A DNA stretch of 64,000 nucleotides from Podocnemis expansa (Eukaryota; Chordata; Testudines; Podocnemididae), in the NCBI GenBank assembly GCA_007922195.1, contig ML681963.1, forward strand, positions 52,647,918 through 52,711,917. The letters run 5' to 3'. Below the pieces are notes generated by a model. It was not told the origin of the DNA. It ran no database searches and saw only the letters and a list, made by a program, of their open reading frames with translations. This document shows, piece after piece, positions 50,893-64,000 of this stretch (its first letter is position 1; each line of letters starts with the position of its first letter). Both the position numbers and the translations under genes were made by a program.

Positions 50893-51078
50893 TGTAGAGT
50901 TTTAAGGGAGATTATAAGCCAATAAGGAGGACAGCATATTCAGAGCTGTATAAGAAGCCTTTATTGAAAGAGAACTGAGAGAGAGAGAGGAGATAGACAG
51001 GTTTTCCTAGCACCTAAACGACTCTCCCATTTATCACTATGGCAACCCCAATGACCCTAGGTAGTCCAAAACACCACA
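50893..51078 (-). repeat. Gypsy LTR (186 bp)
   Basis: Read on the minus strand it starts TGTGGTGTTTTGG and ends ACTCTACA. An AATAAA signal lies at about 50,959-50,964, in a position suiting the R region. It is followed at once by TCTGGCGACAGAGG, the expected primer-binding site location. The LTR is short for a vertebrate retroelement. Confidence 0.78.
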
Positions 51079-51357
51079 ACTGAGAAACACCAAAAGGAAC
51101 TACACCACCTACTCAAGAAACTCCCTGAGGCAGCACAGGAGCAAAGACAGACACACCCCCAGAATCCTGACCAGGGATAGTCTACCTACTACCTAAAATC
51201 CATAAAAAAGGAAACCCTGGACCTCCTACTATCTCAGGCATTGGCACTCTCACAGAAGGCTTCTCTGGTTATGTAGACTCCTCCCTCAGACCCTATGTTA
51301 TCAACACTCTTAGCTAACTTCGAGACACCACACACTTCCTGAGAAAAATTCAATCCA

Positions 51358-51835
51358 TTGGTGAGCTTCCAGAAAACACCATCGTGGCCACTATGGATGA
51401 AGAAGCTCTCTACATCAACATCCCACACAAAGATGGATTATAAGCTATTAGAAGAACTATCGCAGATGATGCCACAGCACACCTCGTGGTTGAATTTTGT
51501 GACTTTGTGCTCACCTACAACCATTTCAGATTTGAAGATAATATACACCTTCAAGTCAATGGCATTGTTATGGGTACCCGCATGGCCCCACAGTATGCCA
51601 ACATTTTTAAGGCCGACTTAGAACATTTCCTCAAGTCTCATCCCAAAACACCTCTTCTCTACTCACGGTACATTGGATGACATCTTCATCATCTGGACCC
51701 ACAAAAAAGATGCCCTTGAAGATTTCCACAGATATTTCAACAATTTCCATTCCACAATTAAATTTAGCATGGAACACTCTGCATGGGAGAGCCACTTTCT
51801 GGACACTACAGTACAAATTAGGAATGGCCACATGA
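51358..51835 (+). pseudogene. PLE-2 reverse transcriptase, palm region
   Basis: Contains FCDFVLTYNHFRFEDNIHLQ, GTRMAPQYANIFKADLEHF and the RY..DDIFIIWTH catalytic stretch. A 1-base change at about 51,675 throws the catalytic box out of frame, and further shifts occur earlier near 51,390. The equivalents in PLE-1 are at 23,220-23,415. Confidence 0.78.
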
Positions 51836-52269
51836 GCACCATCCCATACTGAAAACCTACTGATTGGTATAGTTACCTACATCCCTCAAACTTTCATCCA
51901 AAACATACCACACGATCCATTGTCTACAGCCAAGCCCTAAGATATAACTGCATTTACTCCGATCCCTCAAATAGAGACAGATGCCTTCAGGATCTCTATC
52001 AAGCTTTCTTAAAACTACAGTACCCACCTGTCGAAGTGAAGAAATTAATTGGCAGAGCCAAGCGGGTATCAAAAGTCAACTACTACAGGAGACGCCCAAG
52101 AAAGAAAACAACAGAAGGCCATTAGTTATCACCTACAGCCCCCAAGTCAGACCTCTACAGCACATCATCAAGGATCTACAGCCTCGTCTACAGGATGATC
52201 CCTCACTCTCTCAACCCCTGTGAGACAGACCTCTCCTCGCTTACAGACAGCGCGCCAACCCTAAGCAGA

Positions 52270-52520
52270 TTCTCACTAGCAACTACAGACCTAACAGAAA
52301 CATTAAAGTGGGCACATATTCCTGCAACAAACCATACTGCCATCTTTGCCCACACACCTCCACAAAAGACACTATTATAGGACCTAATAACACCAGCTAC
52401 TCCCTCAAAGGCTCATTCACCTGGTCATCCACCAATGTGATTTATGCCATCATGTGCCAGAAATGCCCCTCTGCTTATATACTGGAAAAACAGAACTGTC
52501 TCTGTGCCAAAGAATAAAGG
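52270..52520 (+). pseudogene. PLE-2 linker and GIY-YIG remnant
   Basis: Carries the CNKPYCHLCPH cysteine motif and NVIYAIMCQKC of the endonuclease start; the next part, AYILEKQNC, has lost the GIY-YIG pattern and a stop follows near 52,515. Downstream, 52,550-52,830 is the non-coding tail with the same words as in PLE-1. Confidence 0.75.
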
Positions 52521-53439
52521 GGCTCAAATGTGACATCTGAAATCACAACATTCTAAAACCTGTGGGTGAACACTTCAATCTTCCTAACCACTCCACTGAT
52601 GAATTACTAATTGCGGTGCTCAGACAGATGAATACCAGATAAAGGCTTCCAAGAGAAGCTGCAGAGCATGAATTTATTTGTAAATGTGACTGCATTGCTT
52701 CAGGGCTTAATAGGGACTTTGGATTTTTTTTCTCATTACTAGAGGTGATTTGACCTCATCCTCCTCTATATACTGTTCCCCAGTGTTTGAATCTTAACAA
52801 CTGCTTTGATTTCTTGTACTATGTGACTTGCTCTCATGACTTACACTTCCCTGAACTTATTTCCTCCCATTCTGTAAGTTCCGCCATCTTCAAAGCATCT
52901 GACAAAGTGAGATTTTCTGACACAAAATCTCATGCAATAATTAAATTTGTTAGTCTTTAAGTGGCACAGGACTTCTTGTTTGTTTTACTGAACTAGACTA
53001 ATGTGGCTACCCCTTTGGAACAGTCAGACTCCTCTCTTGACAGCAAGTCTCATGCTCAGCCTAGCATGACAGTGCTACAAATAGCAGCGTAGACTTTCCC
53101 ATTTGGCTGAGCCAAGGCTCCAAGACCCAACTCCCCAGCTGGATTTCAGAACCAAGAATCCAGCCTGAGTCCCAACATTCAGACTCCTATTCTAGCAGCC
53201 AGAGAGCTTCCTTCCTTCTTTCTTGACAAATGCTTGACCTGAAAATCTTTCCACTGACTTCACTGGGCTTTGGGTTTGAGTCACAGTATGTATGGAACTA
53301 AAGAGTGAAGAATGTGCCATGATTTGTACTGGTACAGGTATCTTTTACCATCAATGCCACTAGCAAAAGAGAGGACCTCATGACTCAAGCTATATCCTGG
53401 AACTAAGCAGAGCCTATTTCTCCCACAAGCCCTTGGTAT

Positions 53440-53790
53440 AACGCCAGGATTATCATCCCCATTTGGAGAAAGTAAGGCACAGAGCAATGAAGGCTGGTTT
53501 CTTCAAAAGGGTTGAAGAGAACTAGCTGCCCAAATTCTATTAAAATCCATGAGATTTGGGCACATAATTCCTTAAATTTCCTTTTAAAATGCCAACTTGT
53601 ATCTGTGAATCCCAGTTTCCTCATCTGTAAAATGGACTTAAGAATCCCTTTTTCCTTCCATCCTTTCTTGTCCAGTTGTGTTATTAACTTTTGGAGGGTG
53701 AGGGCCATCTCCTGCTGCATGAGTACACAGCACCTGGCACATTGCAGCACTAAGTCAGCTGGGGCTTCTAAGTAAAACACCTAATAAATA
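53440..53790. repeat. MIR-like fragments
   Basis: Bases 53,440-53,500 contain 'aggattatcatccccatttg' (reverse MIR type). Bases 53,600-53,790 contain 'cagtttcctcatctgtaaaa' and 'cacagcacctggcacattgc' in plus orientation. Confidence 0.55.
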
Positions 53791-53865
53791 ATATCAGTAA
53801 AGTGACAAGAAAGCTACTAGCATCATAGAAGTGACGGATGGGGGAAAATGAGGAGAGAAGCAGCA

Positions 53866-54676
53866 GTAGACAGACTTCTCCTCCCCTATAGACAGTCCCC
53901 TAACCTTAAACAGATACTCACCAGCAACTACAGATGTAACAACAGAAACATTAAAGCAGGCAAACACCCCTGCAACAAACCACGTTGCCAATTCTGACTA
54001 CTTATCTGCACAAAAGACACCATCGTAGGACCTAATCAAGCCAGCTGCTCCATCAAGGACTCATTTATCAGCTCATCTACCACTATGATTTATGCCATCA
54101 TGTGCCAGAAATGCTCTCACACCTTACACATTGGACAAACAGGACAACCCCTGCGCAAAAGAATAAATGGGCACAAAACTGACATCAGAAATCACACCGT
54201 TCTAAAACCAGTTGCTGAGCACTTCCATCTTTCTAATCATTCTGTGGATGATTTGTTAATGACTGCGCTCAAGAAGGTCAATGGGACTTCAAGACTTCAA
54301 AGAGAAACAGCTGAATTAGAATTGATATGCAGATTAGATTGTGTGAAACCAGGATTAAACTGGGACTATGGCTTCTTTTTCATATTACAATAGATAATTT
54401 GACTTCACCCTTCTCTATGTGCTGTTTCCCATTTTTTGAATCTTAACAACCGCTCCGATTTGTTGTTGCTGTATGCCCTGATCCCATTTCTTACACTCCC
54501 TTGCATTTATTTTCACCCCATTCTGTAAGCTCCCCCATCTTCAAAGTATCTGACGAAGTGGGATTTTCTCCCATGAAAGCTCATGAGATAAATAAATCTG
54601 TTAGTCTTTAAGTGCCACAAGACTCCTTGCTTTTTTTTTTGCTGAACTAGACTAACACAGCTGCCTCTTTGGAACT
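53866..54676 (+). mobile_element. Penelope-like element PLE-3, 3' part
   Basis: Starts in the linker ('agacagtcccctaaccttaa'), has the CNKPRCQF cysteine motif, the GIY-YIG domain and the standard tail 'gacgaagtgggattttctcc' to 'ctgcctctttggaac'. The reverse transcriptase is absent (5' truncated). It follows PLE-2 in the same orientation after about 850 bp of unrelated sequence. Confidence 0.83.
54061..54393 (+). pseudogene. PLE-3 GIY-YIG endonuclease domain, open frame
   Basis: The best preserved GIY-YIG domain in the window: MIYAIMCQKCSHTLHIGQTGQ is followed by RKRINGHKTDIRNHTVLKP, AEHFHLSNHSVDDLL and an ELICRLDCVKPGLNWDYGFF end with a natural stop. The IGQTG box is retained, unlike PLE-1. 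There is no RT attached and no sign of a promoter, so expression is not expected. Confidence 0.78.
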
Positions 54677-54749
54677 TCAAATGAAGCAGGCACTCACCTC
54701 TGTTTTATGCTGATTTGACCCTGATGCAACCCCACTGCAGTGACACTAT

Positions 54750-55195
54750 GGGTATGTCTACATGGTAACTGTTATTTCGAAATAACTCATTTTGAAATAA
54801 CTCATTTCAAAATAAAACCCTTATTTCAAAATAAGTTAATTCAAATAACTGTTTGTTAATTCAATTTAAGGTAAGCCTGCTTTTGAAACAGCTGTTATTT
54901 CGAAATGGTTATTTTGAAATAAGGCCGTTTGGACATGTTGTTTCAAAACAGTTGTTTAGAAACAATGGTGTTGTTTTGAAACAAAGTGTCTGAACGCTGT
55001 TGTTTCGAAACAACCACTTCAAAACAACAGCTATTTCGATTTCCTGCTAGGTTTAACAGTTTTGAAACAATGGCCATTATTTCAAAACAAAGGGTCCAGT
55101 TGTTTCGAAATAACAGTACGTCGTGTGGACATGAGAAATTTTATTTCAAAACAACGGCTGTTGTTTTGAAATAAAACTCACGTCTGAACACAGCC
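54750..55195. mobile_element. MITE-like element made of TTATTTCGAAATAA palindromes
   Basis: Ends are gggtatgtctaca and the inverted, diverged cgtctgaacacagcc; TAT lies on both sides (54,747-54,749; 55,196-55,198). The interior repeats 'ttatttcgaaataa', 'gttgtttcgaaacaac' and related self-complementary words many times, so either strand can fold extensively. The end words match those of the larger element at 13,988-15,210, suggesting one family. Confidence 0.75.
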
Positions 55196-55984
55196 TATGA
55201 AACACAGAGTAGAATCAGTCTCATGCTGTCTAGGGGCTTGCCATACTACAGCCTGTTATTTTTCCTTGTAATGTTGGTTTTCTTGTGTCTCTGTAGCTGC
55301 CTGTTTGATTTTATTTGGAGGCTTGCTGTTGCATAAACCCTATGTTGACACGCAGGGCAGTCGGCAATAGTAATCCAGCCATCCAGGCCATACCTAGTTA
55401 ACTAAAAAGTTCACTAAAATACTAATCTCCTACCCTTCCCACAAAACCATCTTCACCTGCAGATGGCAAATTGCAAATGTGAACAGTTCATCACAGATGG
55501 CTAGTTGGGTCTTCGGCTATTCTGTTTGCTGAGCCTCGTGAGCTCTTGTGCTCTGCACTTTGTAGTGGAATGATTTCCCTATGTGCAAATTTGGCCTCCT
55601 TGAAGAGAACAGGGAATTATTATGTCTTTATTTACAGGGCCTGACATGGAGCAGAGCAGCTTGGTTTTCAGTATTGCAATAAACTTGCCATCTGCTCCAG
55701 CAGTGCATTACCCAGGTTGAAATGCAAGTACCACAATCCAGGAGAGTCAGAGAAGAAGATGAAATACTGGAACTCTTCCCAGGGATAGCAAAGTCAACAT
55801 TTATCTTTGAGAGGCTCATTCAAAGCCCAACTCACAGGACAGGGGGCGAGCTGCTGGGAGGAAGGAAGGGGAAGGTACCAGAGCAGTCTTTGCATGAAGA
55901 ATATGTGTAACAGGCTCTGATGCAAAACACATAGCTGTGACTGCAAGAACAAGGCAGCTTAAAAATAGACAATAGAGGTAGAAA

Positions 55985-56075
55985 AGATGTATTAGATCAT
56001 CTTGTATCATCCCCTCTGTGCCAATGTGGGATTGTTCCCCAAAGAATGTTCTGTACTAGTTCATTAAATGTCAGC
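55985..56075 (-). mobile_element. CR1 LINE, 3' fragment
   Basis: Short: 'agatcatcttgtatcatccc' and 'gggattgttccccaaagaat' correspond to the usual CR1 wording. Orientation by comparison with the copy at 45,973. Confidence 0.6.
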
Positions 56076-56464
56076 CAGGACAGAACAGGCAATAAAGATT
56101 ATTTGGACGGGATGGGGAAAGGAATGGAGGATTATGAGCTGGCAGAAAGGGGCTCTGGGAAATGTCTTTGTTAGCTAGGCCATGTGTTTATGGGGACCCT
56201 AGTTCCCATCCTCCTGATACAGCTAATTGTATGAGCCATTTATTCCATGTTGTGGGATGAGTTCCCAAACCCTGCCGTGTGATGCTAGCTACTGGAAAGA
56301 GAGGAGCTGAGGACAGCCAAAAGCAAAAGGTTGCCAGTTGGCTGAAAGAGAGCAACAAAAAAATATGTGCTGGAGTTTATGAAGTTGTACTAGGAAACAT
56401 ATACATGCCAGCAATTGATCTCATCTCATCAAGGCCAGACGGGGGAGCTGCTACTACTGCGAAT

Positions 56465-56660
56465 TATACTAATACTCTGCATTTATCCTTGTCTAGCTCA
56501 GAACTCTTTATAATGGTGGGGAAATACAATGAAGTAAATTTTAAAAATGGGGGAAAAACTACAACACAGACATGGGATATGAGTTGCCCACAGACATAGA
56601 GAGAGATAAAGAGAGAACTCAGGAGTCCTCACTACTAGTGTGGTACTCCACCCACTAGTC
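56465..56660 (-). repeat. MIR-like SINE fragment
   Basis: Shows 'aactctgcatttatcctt', 'gagttgcccacagacat' and 'aactcaggagtcctcact' in reverse MIR order, diverged. Confidence 0.45.
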
Positions 56661-57554
56661 CCAAACGATGAGCTTCTCCCCAGTTTCACCTACATGATAT
56701 TTTATGCTTGTGATGTGACTCTGCAGAGTCAATGGAGGAGTCTGGCCTGCTGTGCATTGACAAAATGAGCAACAGGAATGAGAGCTAGACTCTTAATCTT
56801 ATCATTGCTGGGTGTCCCAACACACTCCTGATGCTTTACATGGATGATGCACTGAAATATACCATCAGCCTACAGGGGAGGGTGCACTGCTGAGTCACAC
56901 CCAGGATATGGATCCATAGGCGCATATAGCTGTGATCGTGGAAGTAGCTCCTGGGCTAATCTCTGCTCACAGGCAGTATTTGACTTTTTAGAGTGGTCCC
57001 TCCCGCTTTAGAAACAGCCTTTTGCCTGGAAAGACTCTGGAAAAAGTAAACTTCATGCAGGATCTGAGCTGCCAACCCCTCAGTAATACCACAGGGGCTT
57101 TCTGGTTTCTAGACCTTGTCACTGTAACTAATGAGCTGCATCATGTGGGGGATCTTTCACAGAGTCAGTTACAGTGCAATCCCTGGGAGAGGCCGATGGG
57201 ACTCGGGATCCCAGCCCACTTTTATTGTCTTATTGATGTTTCTCTTGGCACAGCTGCAGGACATGCCTCCTCCAACCCAGAAAACCAATGTTTTCTCTGT
57301 TTTTCAGATATAGATATTTATTTAGGCATCTAATTCTTATTCAAATATATGATAGTTAGGCTCTTTCAGGGTTTAGGCTGAAAAATGCTTGTTTTGTTTT
57401 GTTTTGATTTTTAATAGGACTTAAATGCTCAGTGCAATAAACCTTTTAGGGCAGGTGGTGCCACCAGAAGCCAAGACAGGAAACGCTCCTTGGTATTATT
57501 GTGGTGGATATTTCCTAAAGAAAGATCTCAACACATAATTTCTGCATTCTCAGG

Positions 57555-57790
57555 TAAGAACCTAAGAATGGCCACATTGGGTCAGACCAATGGTCCATCT
57601 AGCTCAGTATCCTGTCTTCCAATAGTGGCCAATGCCAGGTGTTTCAGAGTAGTCAGAATAGGTAATCATCAAGTGATCCATCTTGTTGGCCACCCCCAAC
57701 CTCTGGTAAACATCAATCCCTGCCTATCCTGGCTAACAGCCATTGATGGATCTCTCCTCCATGAACTTATCTAATTCTTTTTTTAAGCCT
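57555..57790 (-). mobile_element. CR1 LINE, 3' end fragment
   Basis: Begins 'aacctaagaatggccaca', followed by 'ttgggtcagaccaatggtcc', 'atctagctcagtatcctgtc', 'gtggccaatgccaggtgttt' and 'aggtaatcatcaagtgatcc', a sauropsid CR1 3' UTR in reverse. Confidence 0.82.
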
Positions 57791-58511
57791 GATTATAGGT
57801 ACCTGATAGAAATTCCTCACACTACATTTAGTGTGTCGTTCCATCAGACTGCATGAGTTACAGTTGCCATGACAGCCTGCTGCTAATGTAACTGAGTCTT
57901 GCTGTGTGGTTCAGCGGCTCTATTCAAATGCCTGTCTTCTACCCCAATTTGTATTTTAGATTGGGGTTATTCACTTGCCTGCCCAAACCCTGTCCCTTAT
58001 CCACTTCTTGTTAACAGTGCAGCTTTAAGTAGCATGAATTGCCATTTCCTACTCCCTCTGTTAGTAAAAACTCTAAAAAGGAACAAAGCCACGCTGAAGA
58101 ACTGCCCTTGCAATTGGAATGGGTGGGTCCCCATGCAATTCGGCATCCCCTGCTGCCCTGTGCAGTTGATCAAAAATAAGGAAGTATGCAACATTTTTGC
58201 AAATTTCACTTCTGAGGTTTGTTGTCAAAATCTGACATTTCAATAAAAAAAAAGTCATCCTGGAACAAAATGGTTAAAAATAGTGATAATGTTGCAAAAT
58301 TTCCAGTCCCCCTCCTGCAACAGTTTTCATCAGAGTTTTGCATAGCCATTTAGCTTTTTCCTTCAGTCCATGGAGAAGCTAAAGTGCATATGAATAGGAT
58401 TTACAAAAGCACTCTAACGTTCAGGATATTAGTGGGAGTAAGAGACATAAATACCTTTAAAAATCTGGCCTTAAGTTATTTAGGAGCAGAAGCAGACCTT
58501 ATGGTGCTAAA

Positions 58512-58605
58512 ACACTTAAGCTCTGGAGGGGTAGCTGTGTTAGTGGGATTTCTCCCACAAAAGCTCGTGTTAAATAAATTTGTTAGTCTTTAAAAGTGCT
58601 ATAAA
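58512..58605 (+). mobile_element. PLE tail remnant with inverted end
   Basis: The terminus 'gtgggatttctcccacaaaa', 'gctcgtgttaaataaatttg' and 'ttagtctttaaaagtgc' is in plus orientation. Just before it, 'ggaggggtagctgtgttag' is the reverse complement of the extreme PLE end. This is the same head-to-head design as at 9,051-9,232, reduced further. Confidence 0.68.
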
Positions 58606-59049
58606 ATACATAAGTATCTACTGAATATCCCACCCTGCATTGTCATGCTACACTGTGGGGTTAGGGATAATGTTAGCATGAGAACATCTTGCCTACATAG
58701 TTCCTGCTTTCTGGCCGGTTTCCAGAGCCACCAATACAATGTTGATTCCTTTGTGTTAAATTCACTTGGAACATTACAGGAAGAAATATTCAGAGCTGGT
58801 GGAAAACTCCACCAGGATAAGATGAGTATTTTATCAACAGACAAAACCAGAGATGATTGTCAGACTAAAACCAGGTACAAACAGAAGTGAAAGGGCAGGG
58901 AGTGGGGATGAGAGGGATGCAGTTTAAAAAAAAAAAAAGGGATGCAACAGTTATGCAGCACATGGCTCTGATGGGGGCTTTCCCCATCTGATACATGGGC
59001 CAAGTGCAGAGAAATTCACAAAGGAGAGCTCAGCTCCTACTGAACGCCT

Positions 59050-59335
59050 AGTGGGACCAGAAGGGACCACTGTGATTCTCTAGTTTGACCTCTTGTGTAA
59101 GAAAGGTTGTAGCATTTTCCCAAATCCATCTGCATCACAGAACTTTCAGAAAAACATCCAGTCTTGATTTAACAATTGTCCGTGATAAAGAAGCCATCAT
59201 AACCCTTGGTAAATTGTTCTAATGGTTAAATCCTCTGATTGTCAAAATTTGCACCTTACTTCCAGTCTGAATTTGTCTAGTTTCAATTTCCAGCTACGGC
59301 ATCATGTTATACCTTTCTCATTGGTACTTGGAAAA
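59050..59335 (-). mobile_element. CR1 LINE fragment (downstream of sushi 14 exon)
   Basis: The words 'gaccagaagggaccactgtg', 'cagtcttgatttaacaattg' and 'cataacccttggtaaattg' are shared in the same order with 60,553-60,830. Minus orientation. Confidence 0.8.
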
Positions 59336-60001
59336 TCTGCCCCCCCCAACATACAATAATTTGCTTAGGGTGATATTTTCAGATGTGTACAATCCTCTCA
59401 TTGAAGCCACAACCTACTGCAAGTCAAGAAGACCCATGTGCCCAACCCTTAACACTCTCACTCAAGGCTGGGCTATAACATGACCTAATTCCTTCACAAT
59501 GGGGCTGGAGGAGGAGCAAGTCACTGTGGCCCTCTCCATGGTGTGACTCAATCTTTCATCCTGCACCAGACTGGGGAGCAGCTAGATGAGTGGTGGTTCT
59601 CCTGGCTTTGATGAGACAGGGGGTCTGAGTCAACATTCACTGGGCAGGTTGTCATCTAGTCCCTTGTGTGCTCTCCTGCCTACTCTGGCCAGAGGCGGGT
59701 GTCTACACAGTTAGCAGCTGTGAGTCTCAGAGGCCAGGTCTACAGACTCGAGCTTGGGCTACAGCACTAAAAGTAGCTGTTAGGTGTGGCTTGGGCTGGA
59801 CCTCAGGCTCTGCTCACTTGTTCACAGAGGTGTGCACTGAGTGAACGTTTCCCCCTGCCCCCACCTGTAGCTGGGGGCACCTGGTGAGCAGGAGAACAAG
59901 GGCCGTGATGGTGCCCAGCCCATGCCCCTAAGCAAACCAGTGCTTCATCCAAGTTCAGACGGAGGAAGAGCACAGAGGATTGGGTGTCCCCACAGTAATT
60001 A

Positions 60002-64000
<3,999 letters not shown>

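Larger units (their letters stand above)
48528..51078 (-). mobile_element. Ty3/gypsy retrotransposon, rearranged, with inverted U3 ends
   Basis: On the minus strand: an LTR (51,078-50,893), a leader, gag, protease and reverse transcriptase, then an abrupt stop inside pol at about 48,633. In place of RNase H, integrase and the right LTR there are 105 bp (48,528-48,632) that repeat the first 105 bp of the LTR in the opposite direction. Both outer ends thus carry the U3 terminus (TG on the left, CA on the right). The duplication actga flanks both sides (48,523-48,527 and 51,079-51,083). Gag, protease and RT all have stops or shifts; it cannot move on its own. Confidence 0.87.
45240..53014 (+). 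mobile_element. Penelope-like element PLE-2, split by CR1 and gypsy insertions
   Basis: The PLE pieces are about 45,240-45,972, 48,440-48,527 and 51,079-53,014. The first gives the N-terminal block VLSQGPSFCPTT and IIIKEADKGGAVVII. After the CR1 the text resumes with 'cataataaatcgg...caagaggctaac', the continuation of the same protein region. After the gypsy element it resumes with EKHQKELHHLLKKLPEAA, then FCDFVLTYNHFRFEDN, GTRMAPQYAN and the catalytic region (51,660-51,700), linker and GIY-YIG part (52,430). Removing both insertions would leave a PLE of about 2.8 kb with many stops and frameshifts. It ends with the standard tail and 'ggctacccctttggaac'. Confidence 0.85.

Overview
This is vertebrate genomic DNA: 64 kb from inside one large multi-exon gene on the minus strand. 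Fifteen coding exons can be read. Each is bounded by GT/AG splice signals, each joins its neighbour in phase 1, and together they encode CUB domain 14 and complement-control (sushi/CCP) domains 14 to 26 of CSMD2 (CUB and Sushi multiple domains 2). The paralogue was assigned by comparing the conceptual peptides with remembered CSMD1, CSMD2 and CSMD3 proteins. Several exons, above all those for sushi 24, 25 and 26, share long CSMD2-like stretches. The domain count also fits: the last exon in the window is sushi 26 of 28, so two more sushi domains, the transmembrane helix and the cytoplasmic tail should lie beyond the left edge. Transcription runs from high to low coordinates.

Layout from 5' to 3' of the gene: the two CUB14 exons (62.9-61.9 kb), sushi 14 (60.1 kb), a 17.8 kb intron packed with transposons, sushi 15 and 16 (42.1 and 41.1 kb), sushi 17 and 18 (38.0 and 37.4 kb), sushi 19 and 20 (32.7 and 31.0 kb), sushi 21 (26.1 kb), sushi 22 (22.0 kb), a 13.4 kb intron, then sushi 23, 24, 25 and 26 (8.4, 7.4, 4.1 and 2.1 kb). 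No other host gene, tRNA or rRNA was recognised. Every long open frame outside these exons lies in a transposable element or in GC-rich repeat DNA.

The introns carry a sauropsid repeat load: CR1 LINEs (one about 2.4 kb with a largely open reverse transcriptase), Penelope-like elements (PLEs) encoding RT and a GIY-YIG endonuclease plus many short copies of their 3' tail, a rearranged Ty3/gypsy retrotransposon, six short non-autonomous hAT-like elements with 8-bp target duplications, two related MITE-like elements flanked by TAT, and old MIR SINEs. This mix suggests a turtle. A crocodilian or other reptile cannot be excluded from sequence reading alone.

The most unusual structures are: (1) a gypsy element at 48,528-51,078 whose two outer ends are both U3 ends of the same LTR in inverted orientation, flanked by a perfect 5-bp duplication; (2) a PLE at 22,551-24,670 that begins with an inverted copy of its own 3' tail; (3) one PLE split by both a CR1 and that gypsy element; and (4) a local sequence duplication around the sushi 22 exon in which one copy holds a hAT insertion and the other preserves the empty site. 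No new host or defence system was found. The novelty here is in transposon structure.
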